Source: an uncultured bacterium
GTDB lineage: Bacteria > Bacillota > Clostridia > Peptostreptococcales > Anaerovoracaceae
Assembly: GCA_905214195.1 (NCBI GenBank)
Contig: CAJMLH010000002.1
Span: 25,320 to 89,319 of the forward strand
Direction of reading: 5' to 3'
Length of the DNA: 64,000 nt
The notes under the pieces are model-generated. The model searched no databases, was not told the origin of the DNA, and worked only from the letters and a program-made list of their open reading frames with translations. Made by a program: the position numbers and the translations under genes. Each line of letters begins with the position of its first letter. Position 1 is the stretch's first letter. Shown here piece by piece: positions 33,514 to 41,884 of this stretch.

Positions 33514-35262
33514 TTATTTTTTGCCATATGGGCAGTGTCTTCGTGTACATGTTTTGCAGTCGCCGTCGCAGCCGGCTTTTTTCTTATTCTGCTGTCTGTT
33601 AAGCTCTTCTTCATCGCCGCAGGCGACACCTTTGTTTTCTACAAGATCCATTCCCTTTTTGATTGTGCGGTCAGCCATCAATGCTTCCTTTTTTGCTTCT
33701 GCCACTTCTTCCGCAGTTGCTCCGCCAATCTTTTCAGGATTCTTGTATTCGCTCATATCATAGCCCATCTTTTCCATCTCTTCGATGTGATGCATAGTCT
33801 CTTCTTCTTTTGCTTTTCTTGCCGCATTCAATCTCTGAAGTTCTTCTATGAACTGAGCCTTATTTGCCTCATGGTCTCTTTCTTTAAGTTCCATTCCAAG
33901 GCTCTTTGCCAATATCTTTATCGCACCTTGTCTATGTGTCTTTGAAAGAACACCAAGAGAAGCCATTATATAATCGTTATCAACAAGGACTTTAACTGCA
34001 TCGCTTGGATAAAGCTTCATTCCTGTCTCATTGTCCTTTGGTATCATTTCCATGATTTCTACTCTATGAGGCAGTCTTGTAAGAGCTCCGCCGGTTCCGA
34101 CTATATATTTTACCTGGGTCAAATCCTTACCCTCGGCAAGGGTCTGTCTGCCTGATGGTCCGTAGACATATCTTATCTGTCCCGCATGTCTTTCAACCGC
34201 TCTCAGGGTTGCTTCCTTTGTAAGTCTTTCAACCAACTTAAACTCGTCTTCTGTCTTAGGTATTGCAACATAACTTTCAAGGGTTTTGTCAAGATCTATA
34301 TGAAGTGTATTTTCACATTCTTCTCTAAGCTTTTCTTCTCCGATAGACTCGATTACTTTCATTCTGTTTACATATACACCAAGGTCGCCTTCTACAGTTC
34401 TCTTTGCTTTAGGTTCAGGCGCTGTCAAAATTCTCGCTACTGCATCGGAATCTTCTGTAACTGCGTGAACATCTGTTGTTGCTCCGCCTACATCTATTGT
34501 CATAACATCGCCTATGCAGTCATACAGAAGTTTTGTACATTCCATAACTGCTCCCGGTGTAGGAATTATAGGACCGTTAACCATATCTCTAACATGTTCC
34601 ATTCCGGGAGCATGTGTTATATGATCTTCAAAGGCGTCCTGTATAACCTTTCTGCAAGGTTCTACATTAAGGGTATCTATTTTTGGATATACATTTTCTA
34701 CCAGATAAAGATACTGTCCGCTTTCCTCGTCGAATATAAGCTTCATTTCGTCTTGATTTTCAACATTTCCTGCGTAAACAACAGGTGTTTTGAGTCCCAA
34801 GGTTCTTATCATTTCTGCGTTGTAAACTGCCGTATCTCTTTCTCCGTAGTCTACTCCTCCGGCTATGAGAATCAGGTTCGGATTTATTTCCTTGATTCTT
34901 GCAAGGTCACTTCTTCTTAATCTTCCGACAGTTATGTCGTGGATTATTCCTCCTGCGCCAAGAGCTGCTTCTTTTGCTGCTTTTGCTGTCATGTCATATA
35001 CAAGTCCGTGTACGGTCATCTTGAGTCCGCCGGCTGCCGAAGATGTAGCTAACATCTGGTCATATTCAAGTTTTTCTATTCCCTTTTTTTTGCAAAGATC
35101 ATCTATAGCTCCCTGCAATCCGATTCTAACATCTCCGTCAAGTACAGATGTAGGCGCCTGACCCTGCCCCCAGAAAACGGGATCTTCGCTGTCCAAATCC
35201 TTAAAGGCATTTACTACTGTGGTCGTTGAACCTATTTCTGCAACTAATACATCTACTCTCAT
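33514..35262 (-). CDS. GlmL/MutL-family ATPase (aminomutase-associated)
   Basis: This 582-residue protein has the ASKHA ATPase fold of GlmL/MutL proteins (VAEIGSTTTVVNAF near the N-terminus, then VMTIDVGGATTDVHAVTE and YIVGTGGALTRLP). Homologues lie in the glutamate mutase and D-ornithine aminomutase clusters and are thought to reactivate cobalamin mutases. The last 35 residues hold a Cys cluster (CDGDCKTC then CP), suggesting a metal or Fe-S site. It overlaps no neighbour but lies directly upstream of the racemase gene. AAAGGAT precedes the ATG. Codon use is ordinary, unlike oraE, so expression is likely lower. Confidence 0.88.
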   Translation of the reverse strand: MRVDVLVAEIGSTTTVVNAFKDLDSEDPVFWGQGQAPTSVLDGDVRIGLQGAIDDLCKKKGIEKLEYDQMLATSSAAGGLKMTVHGLVYDMTAKAAKEAALGAGGIIHDITVGRLRRSDLARIKEINPNLILIAGGVDYGERDTAVYNAEMIRTLGLKTPVVYAGNVENQDEMKLIFDEESGQYLYLVENVYPKIDTLNVEPCRKVIQDAFEDHITHAPGMEHVRDMVNGPIIPTPGAVMECTKLLYDCIGDVMTIDVGGATTDVHAVTEDSDAVARILTAPEPKAKRTVEGDLGVYVNRMKVIESIGEEKLREECENTLHIDLDKTLESYVAIPKTEDEFKLVERLTKEATLRAVERHAGQIRYVYGPSGRQTLAEGKDLTQVKYIVGTGGALTRLPHRVEIMEMIPKDNETGMKLYPSDAVKVLVDNDYIMASLGVLSKTHRQGAIKILAKSLGMELKERDHEANKAQFIEELQRLNAARKAKEEETMHHIEEMEKMGYDMSEYKNPEKIGGATAEEVAEAKKEALMADRTIKKGMDLVENKGVACGDEEELNRQQNKKKAGCDGDCKTCTRRHCPYGKK

Positions 35263-35280
35263 ATTTTCTCTATCCTTTCT

Positions 35281-35715
35281 TTATAACGGTATCCATGTTC
35301 CTGCCGAAGCTCCTATAAGTTTTCCGGTTTCCTTGCAGTACATTTCTGCTCTAAGTCTTATTATTGACCTGCCCTTTTTCACAATATACACTTTGATTAT
35401 TGGGTGCTGACCAAAATCAAGCGGTCTTATAAATGACACATTCATGTCTGCTGTAGCAGCTTCGTTTACACCTGCAACAAAATTTGCAACAACGCCGAAA
35501 GCTGTATCAAACATTCCGGCAATAGCTCCTCCGTGTATTCCGCCTCGCTCGTTTATCTGCCACTTAAGTGTTTCAAATTCAATGGAAACAGTCTGTTCCT
35601 CATAACTGTAATCAATCAGCTTTGCATGCATCTCCGCATCAAAGCAGCCGTCGTTTCTGGTCAGATATCCCGTGATGATTTCTTTTACACTCTGCTCCCA
35701 GTTAGCTTTATCCAT
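35281..35715 (-). CDS. PaaI-family thioesterase
   Basis: This 144-residue hotdog-fold protein is of the PaaI/acyl-CoA thioesterase group. The motif GGIHGGAIAGMFDTAFGV carries the catalytic Asp region. These enzymes hydrolyse acyl-CoA esters. ATAGGAG precedes the ATG. It lies 18 bases before the GlmL-like gene in the same orientation and so is probably transcribed with it. A link to the acyl-CoA products of ornithine or butyrate metabolism is possible but unproven. Confidence 0.85.
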   Translation of the reverse strand: MDKANWEQSVKEIITGYLTRNDGCFDAEMHAKLIDYSYEEQTVSIEFETLKWQINERGGIHGGAIAGMFDTAFGVVANFVAGVNEAATADMNVSFIRPLDFGQHPIIKVYIVKKGRSIIRLRAEMYCKETGKLIGASAGTWIPL

Positions 35716-35726
35716 TTTTTATTCTC

Positions 35727-36191
35727 CTATAAATATCGCACATAAAAACTCATTGCTGCCGGCTTATATCCAATCTTTTCATAAAACTTCTTTGCTCCCG
35801 GATTGGTCTCTTCCGACTGAAACTGCAATCGTTTAAAATTGTTTCTCCGTGCGTAATCTTCTATTTCTCTCATGGTTTTTCGACCGTAGCCTCTTCCTTG
35901 ATACTTATCATCAATATAGAGGTCGTCTATAATCAACGCAAAGCCTTCAGACCACACGCTGAAAATTTTTATAATGTTGGCAAAACCTATCGTTTTGCCC
36001 TCTTCTTCTATCATAAATATAACTATATTTTCAGGATTTTTTAAAGCTTCTTCAAATACTTCCCCCAATTCTTCGTTTTCTGCCAAATCAATATTGTTCC
36101 ACAGATTGTTATCTTGAATCTCAAAATCCATAAATTCTCTGTTGAGTTTTATCCAGTCAGCCTTATCTACAGCTTGCGCTTTTCTTAACAT
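35727..36191 (-). CDS. GNAT-family acetyltransferase
   Basis: This 154-residue protein has the GNAT acetyl-CoA binding motif (KYQGRGYGRKTMREIEDYAR) and the FEKIGYKPAA-like C-terminal end (here KFYEKIGYKPAA). It transfers acetyl groups to an unknown amine. The ATG at 36191 has GGAGGG eight bases upstream; a longer frame to 36215 has none. It sits in the piece inserted between oraE and the GlmL-like gene. Confidence 0.85.
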   Translation of the reverse strand: MLRKAQAVDKADWIKLNREFMDFEIQDNNLWNNIDLAENEELGEVFEEALKNPENIVIFMIEEEGKTIGFANIIKIFSVWSEGFALIIDDLYIDDKYQGRGYGRKTMREIEDYARRNNFKRLQFQSEETNPGAKKFYEKIGYKPAAMSFYVRYL

Positions 36192-36287
36192 TTGAAGTCC
36201 CTCCTTCTCTGTCAAAAAACTACTGTCTTAACATCGAATAAATTATCCGTTTCAAATATCCTCTTTCTTCTTTCTATTTTGTTGTTA

Positions 36288-36987
36288 TCACTTTTTAATC
36301 TTATTTATTATTTCACTTTCGACGATGGCAAGGTTCAAGATGCCGTACTCATCATCATAGGTTATTATCAAGTTTTGCCACGGAACTATCCCTGCCCGTT
36401 CATATATTTCAAGCTTTCGCTTGTGGGCTTTTAAATACTTATCGTTATTGGTCAATCCGCAGTACCTGCTCGTATCTAAATTCTATGTTGTGTTCGTATA
36501 ATTTTTCGACTATTAGGAGTTCAGATTTGCTTCTCACCTTAAGCCCTCGTGATGTGGTATGTACTTTCCGTTCGGGCATGTATGTGCTCATGTTGTATGG
36601 TGCATTTGACCAGCCTTGTGTCGATATTTTCGGTAGACAGTAAGCTTGAATAGGGCTCGGCATCTCTCTTAAAATATCCTCCACTTCATCCGGCAAATAA
36701 TCTGCCATCAAAGCTTTTATTGTATTTATATTTTTTTCGAGTCTCGAAACTTCAAGGCTCAAATACTTTTTTCTCGCCAATCCTTCTATTAGCTTCTGAT
36801 TTTTGTTTATGCTCGTTCGCTTACGATGCCCCTCTTGCACTTCTACTCTAAAGTATGTGTTTTTCCCCTGTCTCTTGACACAAGAAATTTGCCCCGCCGG
36901 ACATTCCAGCAGCTCCATGTTGTCAGAAACAAGCTTTTTCTCTAATTGTGACAACATTTGATTCATCTTTTCTTTGATTTGGTACAT
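36288..36987 (-). pseudogene. Decayed nuclease-like/hypothetical protein with internal deletion
   Basis: The 180-residue upper frame starts well (AAAAGGAGG before the ATG) and has a long coiled coil (QMLSQLEKKLVSDNMEL, VSRLEKNINTIKALM). It stops soon after RSKSELLIVEKLYEHNIEFR, which in relatives begins a nuclease-like domain. The next 150 bases, in another frame, read KAHKRKLEIYERAGIVPWQN then LIITYDDEYG and end near 36288, exactly the C-terminus expected of such proteins. The middle of the domain (roughly 35 residues, IYPDF and WEH in relatives) is missing. A deletion out of frame between short CTGCGGATT-like repeats explains this. The family is typical of Clostridia but its role is unknown to me. 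Confidence 0.75.
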
Positions 36988-37010
36988 TTTTTCCTCCTTT
37001 TCACTGCTTT

Positions 37011-37046
37011 GTTGTCAAATTTTTGAATTTTGGCAAAGTTGACAAC
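37011..37046. repeat. Inverted repeat before the decayed gene
   Basis: GTTGTCAA (37011-37018) and TTGACAAC (37039-37046) are inverted copies 20 bases apart, 24 bases upstream of the decayed gene. This could be an operator. The rest of the 325-base gap holds several GTTG-rich stretches and the oraE terminator, and no gene. Confidence 0.5.
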
Positions 37047-37272
37047 ACTTTTTTGGTTTTTTGTTGCTAAATTTCTTATTTTTTAAGATTTTGCCAACAT
37101 TTGATGATATTTACAGTGTAAAAGGAGTGAAGTTTGTCATAATGTAGTGGAAATGTTGCCATTTATCTTTAATTTAATAAAATTGTACAACATTTTCCAT
37201 ATCTTTACAAGTCGCTGTGATCCTTGCAGCGGAAAAACATAATATGGTAAACCATAATCGGGTAGAAAAATA

Positions 37273-37299
37273 GGGCTGGGCTAAATTGCCGCCCAGCCC
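37273..37299 (-). terminator. Terminator of the ornithine operon
   Basis: A 9-bp GC-rich perfect stem (GGGCTGGGC and its complement) is followed on the minus strand by TATTTTTC. It follows oraE by 14 bases and shows that the ord-oraE operon ends here, before the racemase genes. Confidence 0.85.
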
Positions 37300-37312
37300 A
37301 AAGGTTCAGTAA

Positions 37313-39523
37313 CTATTTTTCGCCTCTTCTTCTCTGTCTTTCTTCAGCTAAGAATGTAGCTACATCAATACCGTGAGAGTTTCTTCCGAATCCCATGTCG
37401 ATTCCGGTCTTAACAGCTTCTTCAGGTATAACCTGAGTTCCGCCTGCACAGATGATAACCTTATCTCTGATACCCTTTTCAACACAAAGATCGTTGATTC
37501 TCTTCATGTTCTTATAGTGAACATTGTCGTGTGAGATGATTGTTGAAGCAAGGATAGCTTCTGCATTCTCTTCGATACAAGCGTCAACCATCTTTTCTAC
37601 AGGTACGGAAGTTCCGAGGTAGATACATTCGATACCCCATTTTTCAATTCCGCCGTGCTTGATGTTGATGATTTCTCTCATACCTACTGAGTGTTCGTCT
37701 TCACCTACAGTACCGCAAACAACTTTCATGTGTTCATGTCCTTCAAACTCATCATAAAGTTCCTTGTCGGACAGGTAATGTGGCTCAGGTGGAATTTCAA
37801 GAGTAGTAAGGTCAATATCAAAGTCAACTCTACCCTTAAGTTCGATTCTTGTACCCTCAGCGTCCTGCATAACTTCAGCAGAAATAACTTCAGGGTCAAC
37901 CAGACCGAGTTTCTTACCAAGTTCAACAGCTGCTGCTTCTGCAACTCTCTTGTTGATAGGAAGCATCATAGTCAGCATGATTACTCTGTCACCACACCAT
38001 TCAACTTCCGGAGTGATAACTTCGCCTGTTCTGTACTTAGCAACCTTTGCAAGTCTGTTGTTTACATTATCGTCGTCAAGTTCGTCGATGTAAACGATCT
38101 TGCTTCTGTCTTCAAAAGTACATCCGCCGATTAAAGCTGATGGATTTTCAGGATCTCCGCCGTACTGTTCTACATTGTTGTATCCATAGTGAGCAGTTAC
38201 AGGAGCCATGTAGTCTTCATCTCTTTCAAAGATGAATCCGTATCCTACGCCGCCTTCAATCTTACGAGCGATACCGTCGCCGTTTCTTTCAGGATATTTA
38301 GCGGAGTCAACAAAGAATCCATCCTGTACAGCCTGGAAGTATCCGCCGTTTTCAACGATTTCTTCCATGAACAGAAGCGCTCTTTCTTTGATGTCTCTTG
38401 CTGTTTCTCTCAGAGGACCATCCTTCTTGAGTTCAACCATATCCATCAGACCATCTAAACCAATCAGTGTCTGCTTAGCAGTGTCACATGCTTCGATGTT
38501 GTAGATATGCCAAGGAACGTTTCTTCCTTCGTCAGGAGTGATTGTTGACTGGATGTCAGCTCTTGTAAGTTTGGAGATGAGCATGTTCAGTACATGAGTT
38601 ACAGTAGCTTCTCTTGCGGAAGACTGGATGTACTTTGTATTCATCTGAGCTCTCATCTTATATCTGTCGCAGATGTCTCTCAAAGCAACTGCATAAGGCA
38701 GGTCCATGTAAACGCATGGAGCAGGAGTTGCTGTTGGAGGTACTGTTGACAGTGAAATGTTTTCAGGTTTGATACCAACTTTTTCAGAGAATCTGGAGTT
38801 GATAGCATGCTGAACGATAAGTTCAGGCATTACTTTCCATGCTTCTCTTGCAGTAGCGTTAGCATTGTGAGCTCCGTCTATCTGTAAAATGTTTGCCCAA
38901 GCCATAATCTTCTTGGATTCGCAAGCATCTACGAAAGATCTTACACAGTTAATATCTCTGTAAAGTACATTGTACTGAGGGTCCTGGTGAGCACCGTTTA
39001 CACCTTCTTCTGCGAACAGTACAGCTACATCAGGTCCTGCAACACCGGAGATATATGAATGATAGTTGATTGGACGACCAACTTCATCTTCTATCATATC
39101 GATAGCTTTTCTCTGTGCTCTCAGCTGTTTTCTTGTGATAGGAACACCACCGATACCCTGTGGAGTACCCTCCATCAGACCATCAATGTGGGACTGTCCC
39201 ATATGTCTTATAACCATCAGGTGGTCAGCACCGTGCCAAGCACCCATTCTCATTCTTCTGATATCGTCTTCAAATCTACCGGAAGCGATTTCAGTAGTGA
39301 TTGTCTGCATAGGCTGTGGGTCTACATCTTCCATGAACTTAGCCGGAGGAAGCGGAACACTCTGCTTCAGAGGCTTTGAAATTTCATGGTATTCGAAAGG
39401 TCCCATATTCTGGTTTTCAGCTCTTTCTCTCCAAACCCAGCCTTTTCTTCTCGGTTCATATTTGTCAAGGTCTTTAAGAAGCTCGACAATATCTAATTTT
39501 TCATTCTTTTTAAGTTCTGTCAT
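37313..39523 (-). CDS. oraE: D-ornithine 4,5-aminomutase, large subunit OraE
   Basis: This 736-residue adenosylcobalamin- and PLP-dependent enzyme moves the terminal amino group of D-ornithine to give 2,4-diaminopentanoate. The C-terminal third carries the cobalamin-binding motif DxHxxG (in GEDEHSVGMREIIN) and a Rossmann-like end (VIICAGGTQVIPEEAVKTG). The N-terminal part forms the TIM barrel (AEEGVNGAHQDPQYNV). The length fits the known 83-kDa subunit. It pairs with OraS, encoded directly upstream with a one-base overlap. Codon choice strongly favours ATC for Ile and GAA/GGT, a mark of very high expression. Confidence 0.97.
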   Translation of the reverse strand: MTELKKNEKLDIVELLKDLDKYEPRRKGWVWRERAENQNMGPFEYHEISKPLKQSVPLPPAKFMEDVDPQPMQTITTEIASGRFEDDIRRMRMGAWHGADHLMVIRHMGQSHIDGLMEGTPQGIGGVPITRKQLRAQRKAIDMIEDEVGRPINYHSYISGVAGPDVAVLFAEEGVNGAHQDPQYNVLYRDINCVRSFVDACESKKIMAWANILQIDGAHNANATAREAWKVMPELIVQHAINSRFSEKVGIKPENISLSTVPPTATPAPCVYMDLPYAVALRDICDRYKMRAQMNTKYIQSSAREATVTHVLNMLISKLTRADIQSTITPDEGRNVPWHIYNIEACDTAKQTLIGLDGLMDMVELKKDGPLRETARDIKERALLFMEEIVENGGYFQAVQDGFFVDSAKYPERNGDGIARKIEGGVGYGFIFERDEDYMAPVTAHYGYNNVEQYGGDPENPSALIGGCTFEDRSKIVYIDELDDDNVNNRLAKVAKYRTGEVITPEVEWCGDRVIMLTMMLPINKRVAEAAAVELGKKLGLVDPEVISAEVMQDAEGTRIELKGRVDFDIDLTTLEIPPEPHYLSDKELYDEFEGHEHMKVVCGTVGEDEHSVGMREIINIKHGGIEKWGIECIYLGTSVPVEKMVDACIEENAEAILASTIISHDNVHYKNMKRINDLCVEKGIRDKVIICAGGTQVIPEEAVKTGIDMGFGRNSHGIDVATFLAEERQRRRGEK

Positions 39524-39888
39524 TACTTCTTACCTCCCTTGAATGCTTCTACTAATTTATCCCAGCCTTCGCCCTTAGCAAGCTTGATGCTGGCGTCTCT
39601 GATTGAGATGTCTTCCATCTTTGAAAGTTTATAAACACAGTGTCCGCAGCCTTTTCCCATCAAACCGTGGTCAATAGCATGGTTTACGATAGGCATACAG
39701 TCAAGTGAAGATACTCCCATTCTCAAAAGAACGGATCTTTCAACTGAAGGAGTTGTGTTCTTCTTGCCTAATTCAAGAAGCGGGTCAACAACCTGGTCAG
39801 TAAGTTCCCAGAATTTTGCATAAAGTTCTTCGTCAGTAAGATTTGCGATATGCTGTCTTCTTACTGCGAAATCGTCTTCTCTTCTCAT
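39523..39888 (-). CDS. oraS: D-ornithine 4,5-aminomutase, small subunit OraS
   Basis: The ATG at 39888 gives 121 residues, exactly the length of the sticklandii small subunit; the longer frame to 39975 is not needed. AAGGAGAAT lies about 10 bases upstream. The protein opens MRREDDFAVRRQHIANLTDE and forms a heterodimer with OraE needed for activity. It overlaps oraE by one base. A hairpin with a 9-bp stem lies 20 bases upstream of the start, between ortB and oraS. Confidence 0.95.
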   Translation of the reverse strand: MRREDDFAVRRQHIANLTDEELYAKFWELTDQVVDPLLELGKKNTTPSVERSVLLRMGVSSLDCMPIVNHAIDHGLMGKGCGHCVYKLSKMEDISIRDASIKLAKGEGWDKLVEAFKGGKK

Positions 39889-39909
39889 CCTTTTTATTCT
39901 CCTTAACTC

Positions 39910-39940
39910 CCGCAAAGCCCCAACAAATGAAGCTTTGCGG
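39910..39940 (-). repeat. Intercistronic hairpin ortB-oraS
   Basis: A 9-bp perfect stem (CCGCAAAGC at 39910-39918 and its complement at 39932-39940), without a T run, in the gap between ortB and oraS. Probably an mRNA stabiliser or processing point. Confidence 0.65.
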
Positions 39941-39997
39941 ATGATGATAATTTTAAGTTTTCTTTCGCAAAACAAATTTGCTGAAAGTTACGCAATT

Positions 39998-41413
39998 TTA
40001 GTATTCTACACCTAATTCATCAAGAGCAGCCTTTACGAATGCTTCGTCTGATCTTGTGTCAACTGCCAAGAATGCAATGTCTTCAGCAGTAAGCTTTCCG
40101 TTAGCTCTTGGAACTGATCTCTTGATTAAGGACTTTCTTAATCTGTTAAGATCGATATCCTTTACCTTGAATACGCTTGGATCCTTAGGAAGAACGATAT
40201 TCTTACCCGGAACATCTTCGTCAGGATCGCCGAATACGATTTCAATTCCATTATCTCTTGCGAAGTCAAGCTGAGGCTGAATGTGCTTACCTGCTCCTGT
40301 GTATTCTGTTTCAGTTACTACTAAGATAGCGTCTTCAGGAAGTTCCTGAGCAAGAGCAAATGCAGCAGCTAAAGCAGTGTTTCCTGCAGGTCCTCTTTCA
40401 AGACCTTCAAGGTTAGCAAGCATTTCTGTCATATACATAACTTCTCCCTGAGTTGTTGTAACATATCTGTCCATGTATCTCAGAGGTCTTGCTGCTGAAC
40501 GAGGAACATCTCCTGTGTCAGGGTTTGTAGCATGAGGTACGCCGAATCCTGTATGTCCTGTTGTACATGACTTCTTGTTGAACTGTTCGTCTGAAGCCAT
40601 GTGAAGTCCTGTCAGGTCGATGGAAGCAGCTACTACTGTTGTATCAGTTGCTCCTGCCTTGATAAGACCTCTTGCAGTACCTGTTACCATACCGCCGCCT
40701 GCCTGTGTACATACTACCATTTCAGGGTCCTTGCCGAACTGTTCACGACAATCCATAGCAATTTCGTATCCAAGAGTTTCAACTCCTGCAATACCAAACG
40801 GTGAGTAAAGGGAAGCATTGAAGTATCCGGAGTCTTCCATTACAGAAAGGTGTTCATAGAACAATTCAGGTCCTACTGTGAGCTGAATTACTTCTGCACC
40901 TAATGCTTCGCACTTTCTTGCTTTTTCAACGATTTCAGGCTGTCCAACTCCATGGGAGTCATAACATTCCTGAACGATGATGCACTTCATTCCCTGCATT
41001 GCTGCCTGGGATGCAACTGCTGCACCGTAGTTACCGGAAGTAGCAGCGATAACGCCTTTATATCCTAATTTCTTAGCGTGAGCAACTGCACAAGCAGCTC
41101 TTCTGTCTTTAAATGAACCTGATGCGTTTGCAGCTTCATCCTTAACGAGGATTCTTGCACCGTATCCAGGCTTAGCATATTTTCTTGCCAACTTGGTGAT
41201 GTTTCTTAATTCAAGAAGCTGAGTATGTCCTACACCTGTTCTTGACTGAATTTTGTCTACTTCTTCAATAGTATATCCTGTAGCTTTCATCAAACCTTCA
41301 TAATCGAAAGCAACTGAACCGGATTCGAAATCGTTGAAGTCAAGTCCCAGTGAAGCTTTCATGATGTCAGCAGATCTTCCCATTACGGAATTATAATCTT
41401 TAGCTAATTTCAT
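39998..41413 (-). CDS. ortB: 2-amino-4-oxopentanoate thiolase, beta subunit OrtB
   Basis: This 471-residue PLP enzyme resembles threonine synthase/cystathionine beta-synthase fold-type II proteins. The PLP lysine lies in ASGSFKDRRAACAVAHAKK, and VIAATSGNYGAAVASQAA binds the phosphate. With OrtA it cleaves 2-amino-4-oxopentanoate with CoA to acetyl-CoA and alanine. GGAGGTGAAAAC precedes the ATG. It overlaps ortA by one base. Assigned on family and cluster; the order ord-ortA-ortB-oraS-oraE matches the known cluster. Confidence 0.96.
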   Translation of the reverse strand: MKLAKDYNSVMGRSADIMKASLGLDFNDFESGSVAFDYEGLMKATGYTIEEVDKIQSRTGVGHTQLLELRNITKLARKYAKPGYGARILVKDEAANASGSFKDRRAACAVAHAKKLGYKGVIAATSGNYGAAVASQAAMQGMKCIIVQECYDSHGVGQPEIVEKARKCEALGAEVIQLTVGPELFYEHLSVMEDSGYFNASLYSPFGIAGVETLGYEIAMDCREQFGKDPEMVVCTQAGGGMVTGTARGLIKAGATDTTVVAASIDLTGLHMASDEQFNKKSCTTGHTGFGVPHATNPDTGDVPRSAARPLRYMDRYVTTTQGEVMYMTEMLANLEGLERGPAGNTALAAAFALAQELPEDAILVVTETEYTGAGKHIQPQLDFARDNGIEIVFGDPDEDVPGKNIVLPKDPSVFKVKDIDLNRLRKSLIKRSVPRANGKLTAEDIAFLAVDTRSDEAFVKAALDELGVEY

Positions 41414-41718
41414 TAGTTTTCACCTCCAAACTGCATGATTTCTCTTAATTGTTTGTCAATTTCAACAATTTCCGGAACAAATTTTCCATAGCTGTGAGTG
41501 TAATAAGGATTTACTTCGAGTAAAGTTCCTTTTTCTTCACGACCTGTTGCAGTAATAATTGTAACTTCATCGCCAATTTCTGCTGTTTCATTCTGAAGAG
41601 TTCCCTTTACCCACATTTCGAAGTCAACCTTCTTTGTGTCGTCAGGAAGTTTTGCTGTTCTTTCAGCAGCAGGCAAAACAACCTTATGGATGCGCACCCA
41701 TTCGCCTTTTTTAGCCAT
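41413..41718 (-). CDS. ortA: 2-amino-4-oxopentanoate thiolase, alpha subunit OrtA
   Basis: The ATG at 41718 gives 101 residues (MAKKGEWVRIHKVVLPAAER at the start), matching the small subunit length; AAAGGAG lies 9 bases upstream. A longer frame to 41754 is not supported. It works with OrtB as the CoA-dependent thiolase of ornithine fermentation. It lies 166 bases after ord, with a hairpin in the gap, and overlaps ortB by one base. Confidence 0.94.
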   Translation of the reverse strand: MAKKGEWVRIHKVVLPAAERTAKLPDDTKKVDFEMWVKGTLQNETAEIGDEVTIITATGREEKGTLLEVNPYYTHSYGKFVPEIVEIDKQLREIMQFGGEN

Positions 41719-41745
41719 TTTAAACATCTCCTTTTTTGTACATTG

Positions 41746-41770
41746 CGCCCGCAAGAATATCCTGCGGGCG
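41746..41770 (-). repeat. Intercistronic hairpin ord-ortA
   Basis: An 8-bp GC-rich perfect stem (CGCCCGCA and TGCGGGCG, 9-base loop) without a T run lies in the gap between ord and ortA. It probably affects mRNA stability. Confidence 0.65.
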
Positions 41771-41884
41771 TAATTTCTTTTTGCAATGTTTCAGTTTATA
41801 ATTTCAGGTCGATGCCCTAAAATCATATTGAATTGTCGCCACATCGCACTTTATGTGCTCTGCGAACTTGAAAATCCAAAATTA

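Noticed and set aside
39523..39975. Longer OraS start at 39975
   Set aside because: The ATG at 39888 gives the known 121-residue length and has AAGGAG upstream; the extension has no family similarity.
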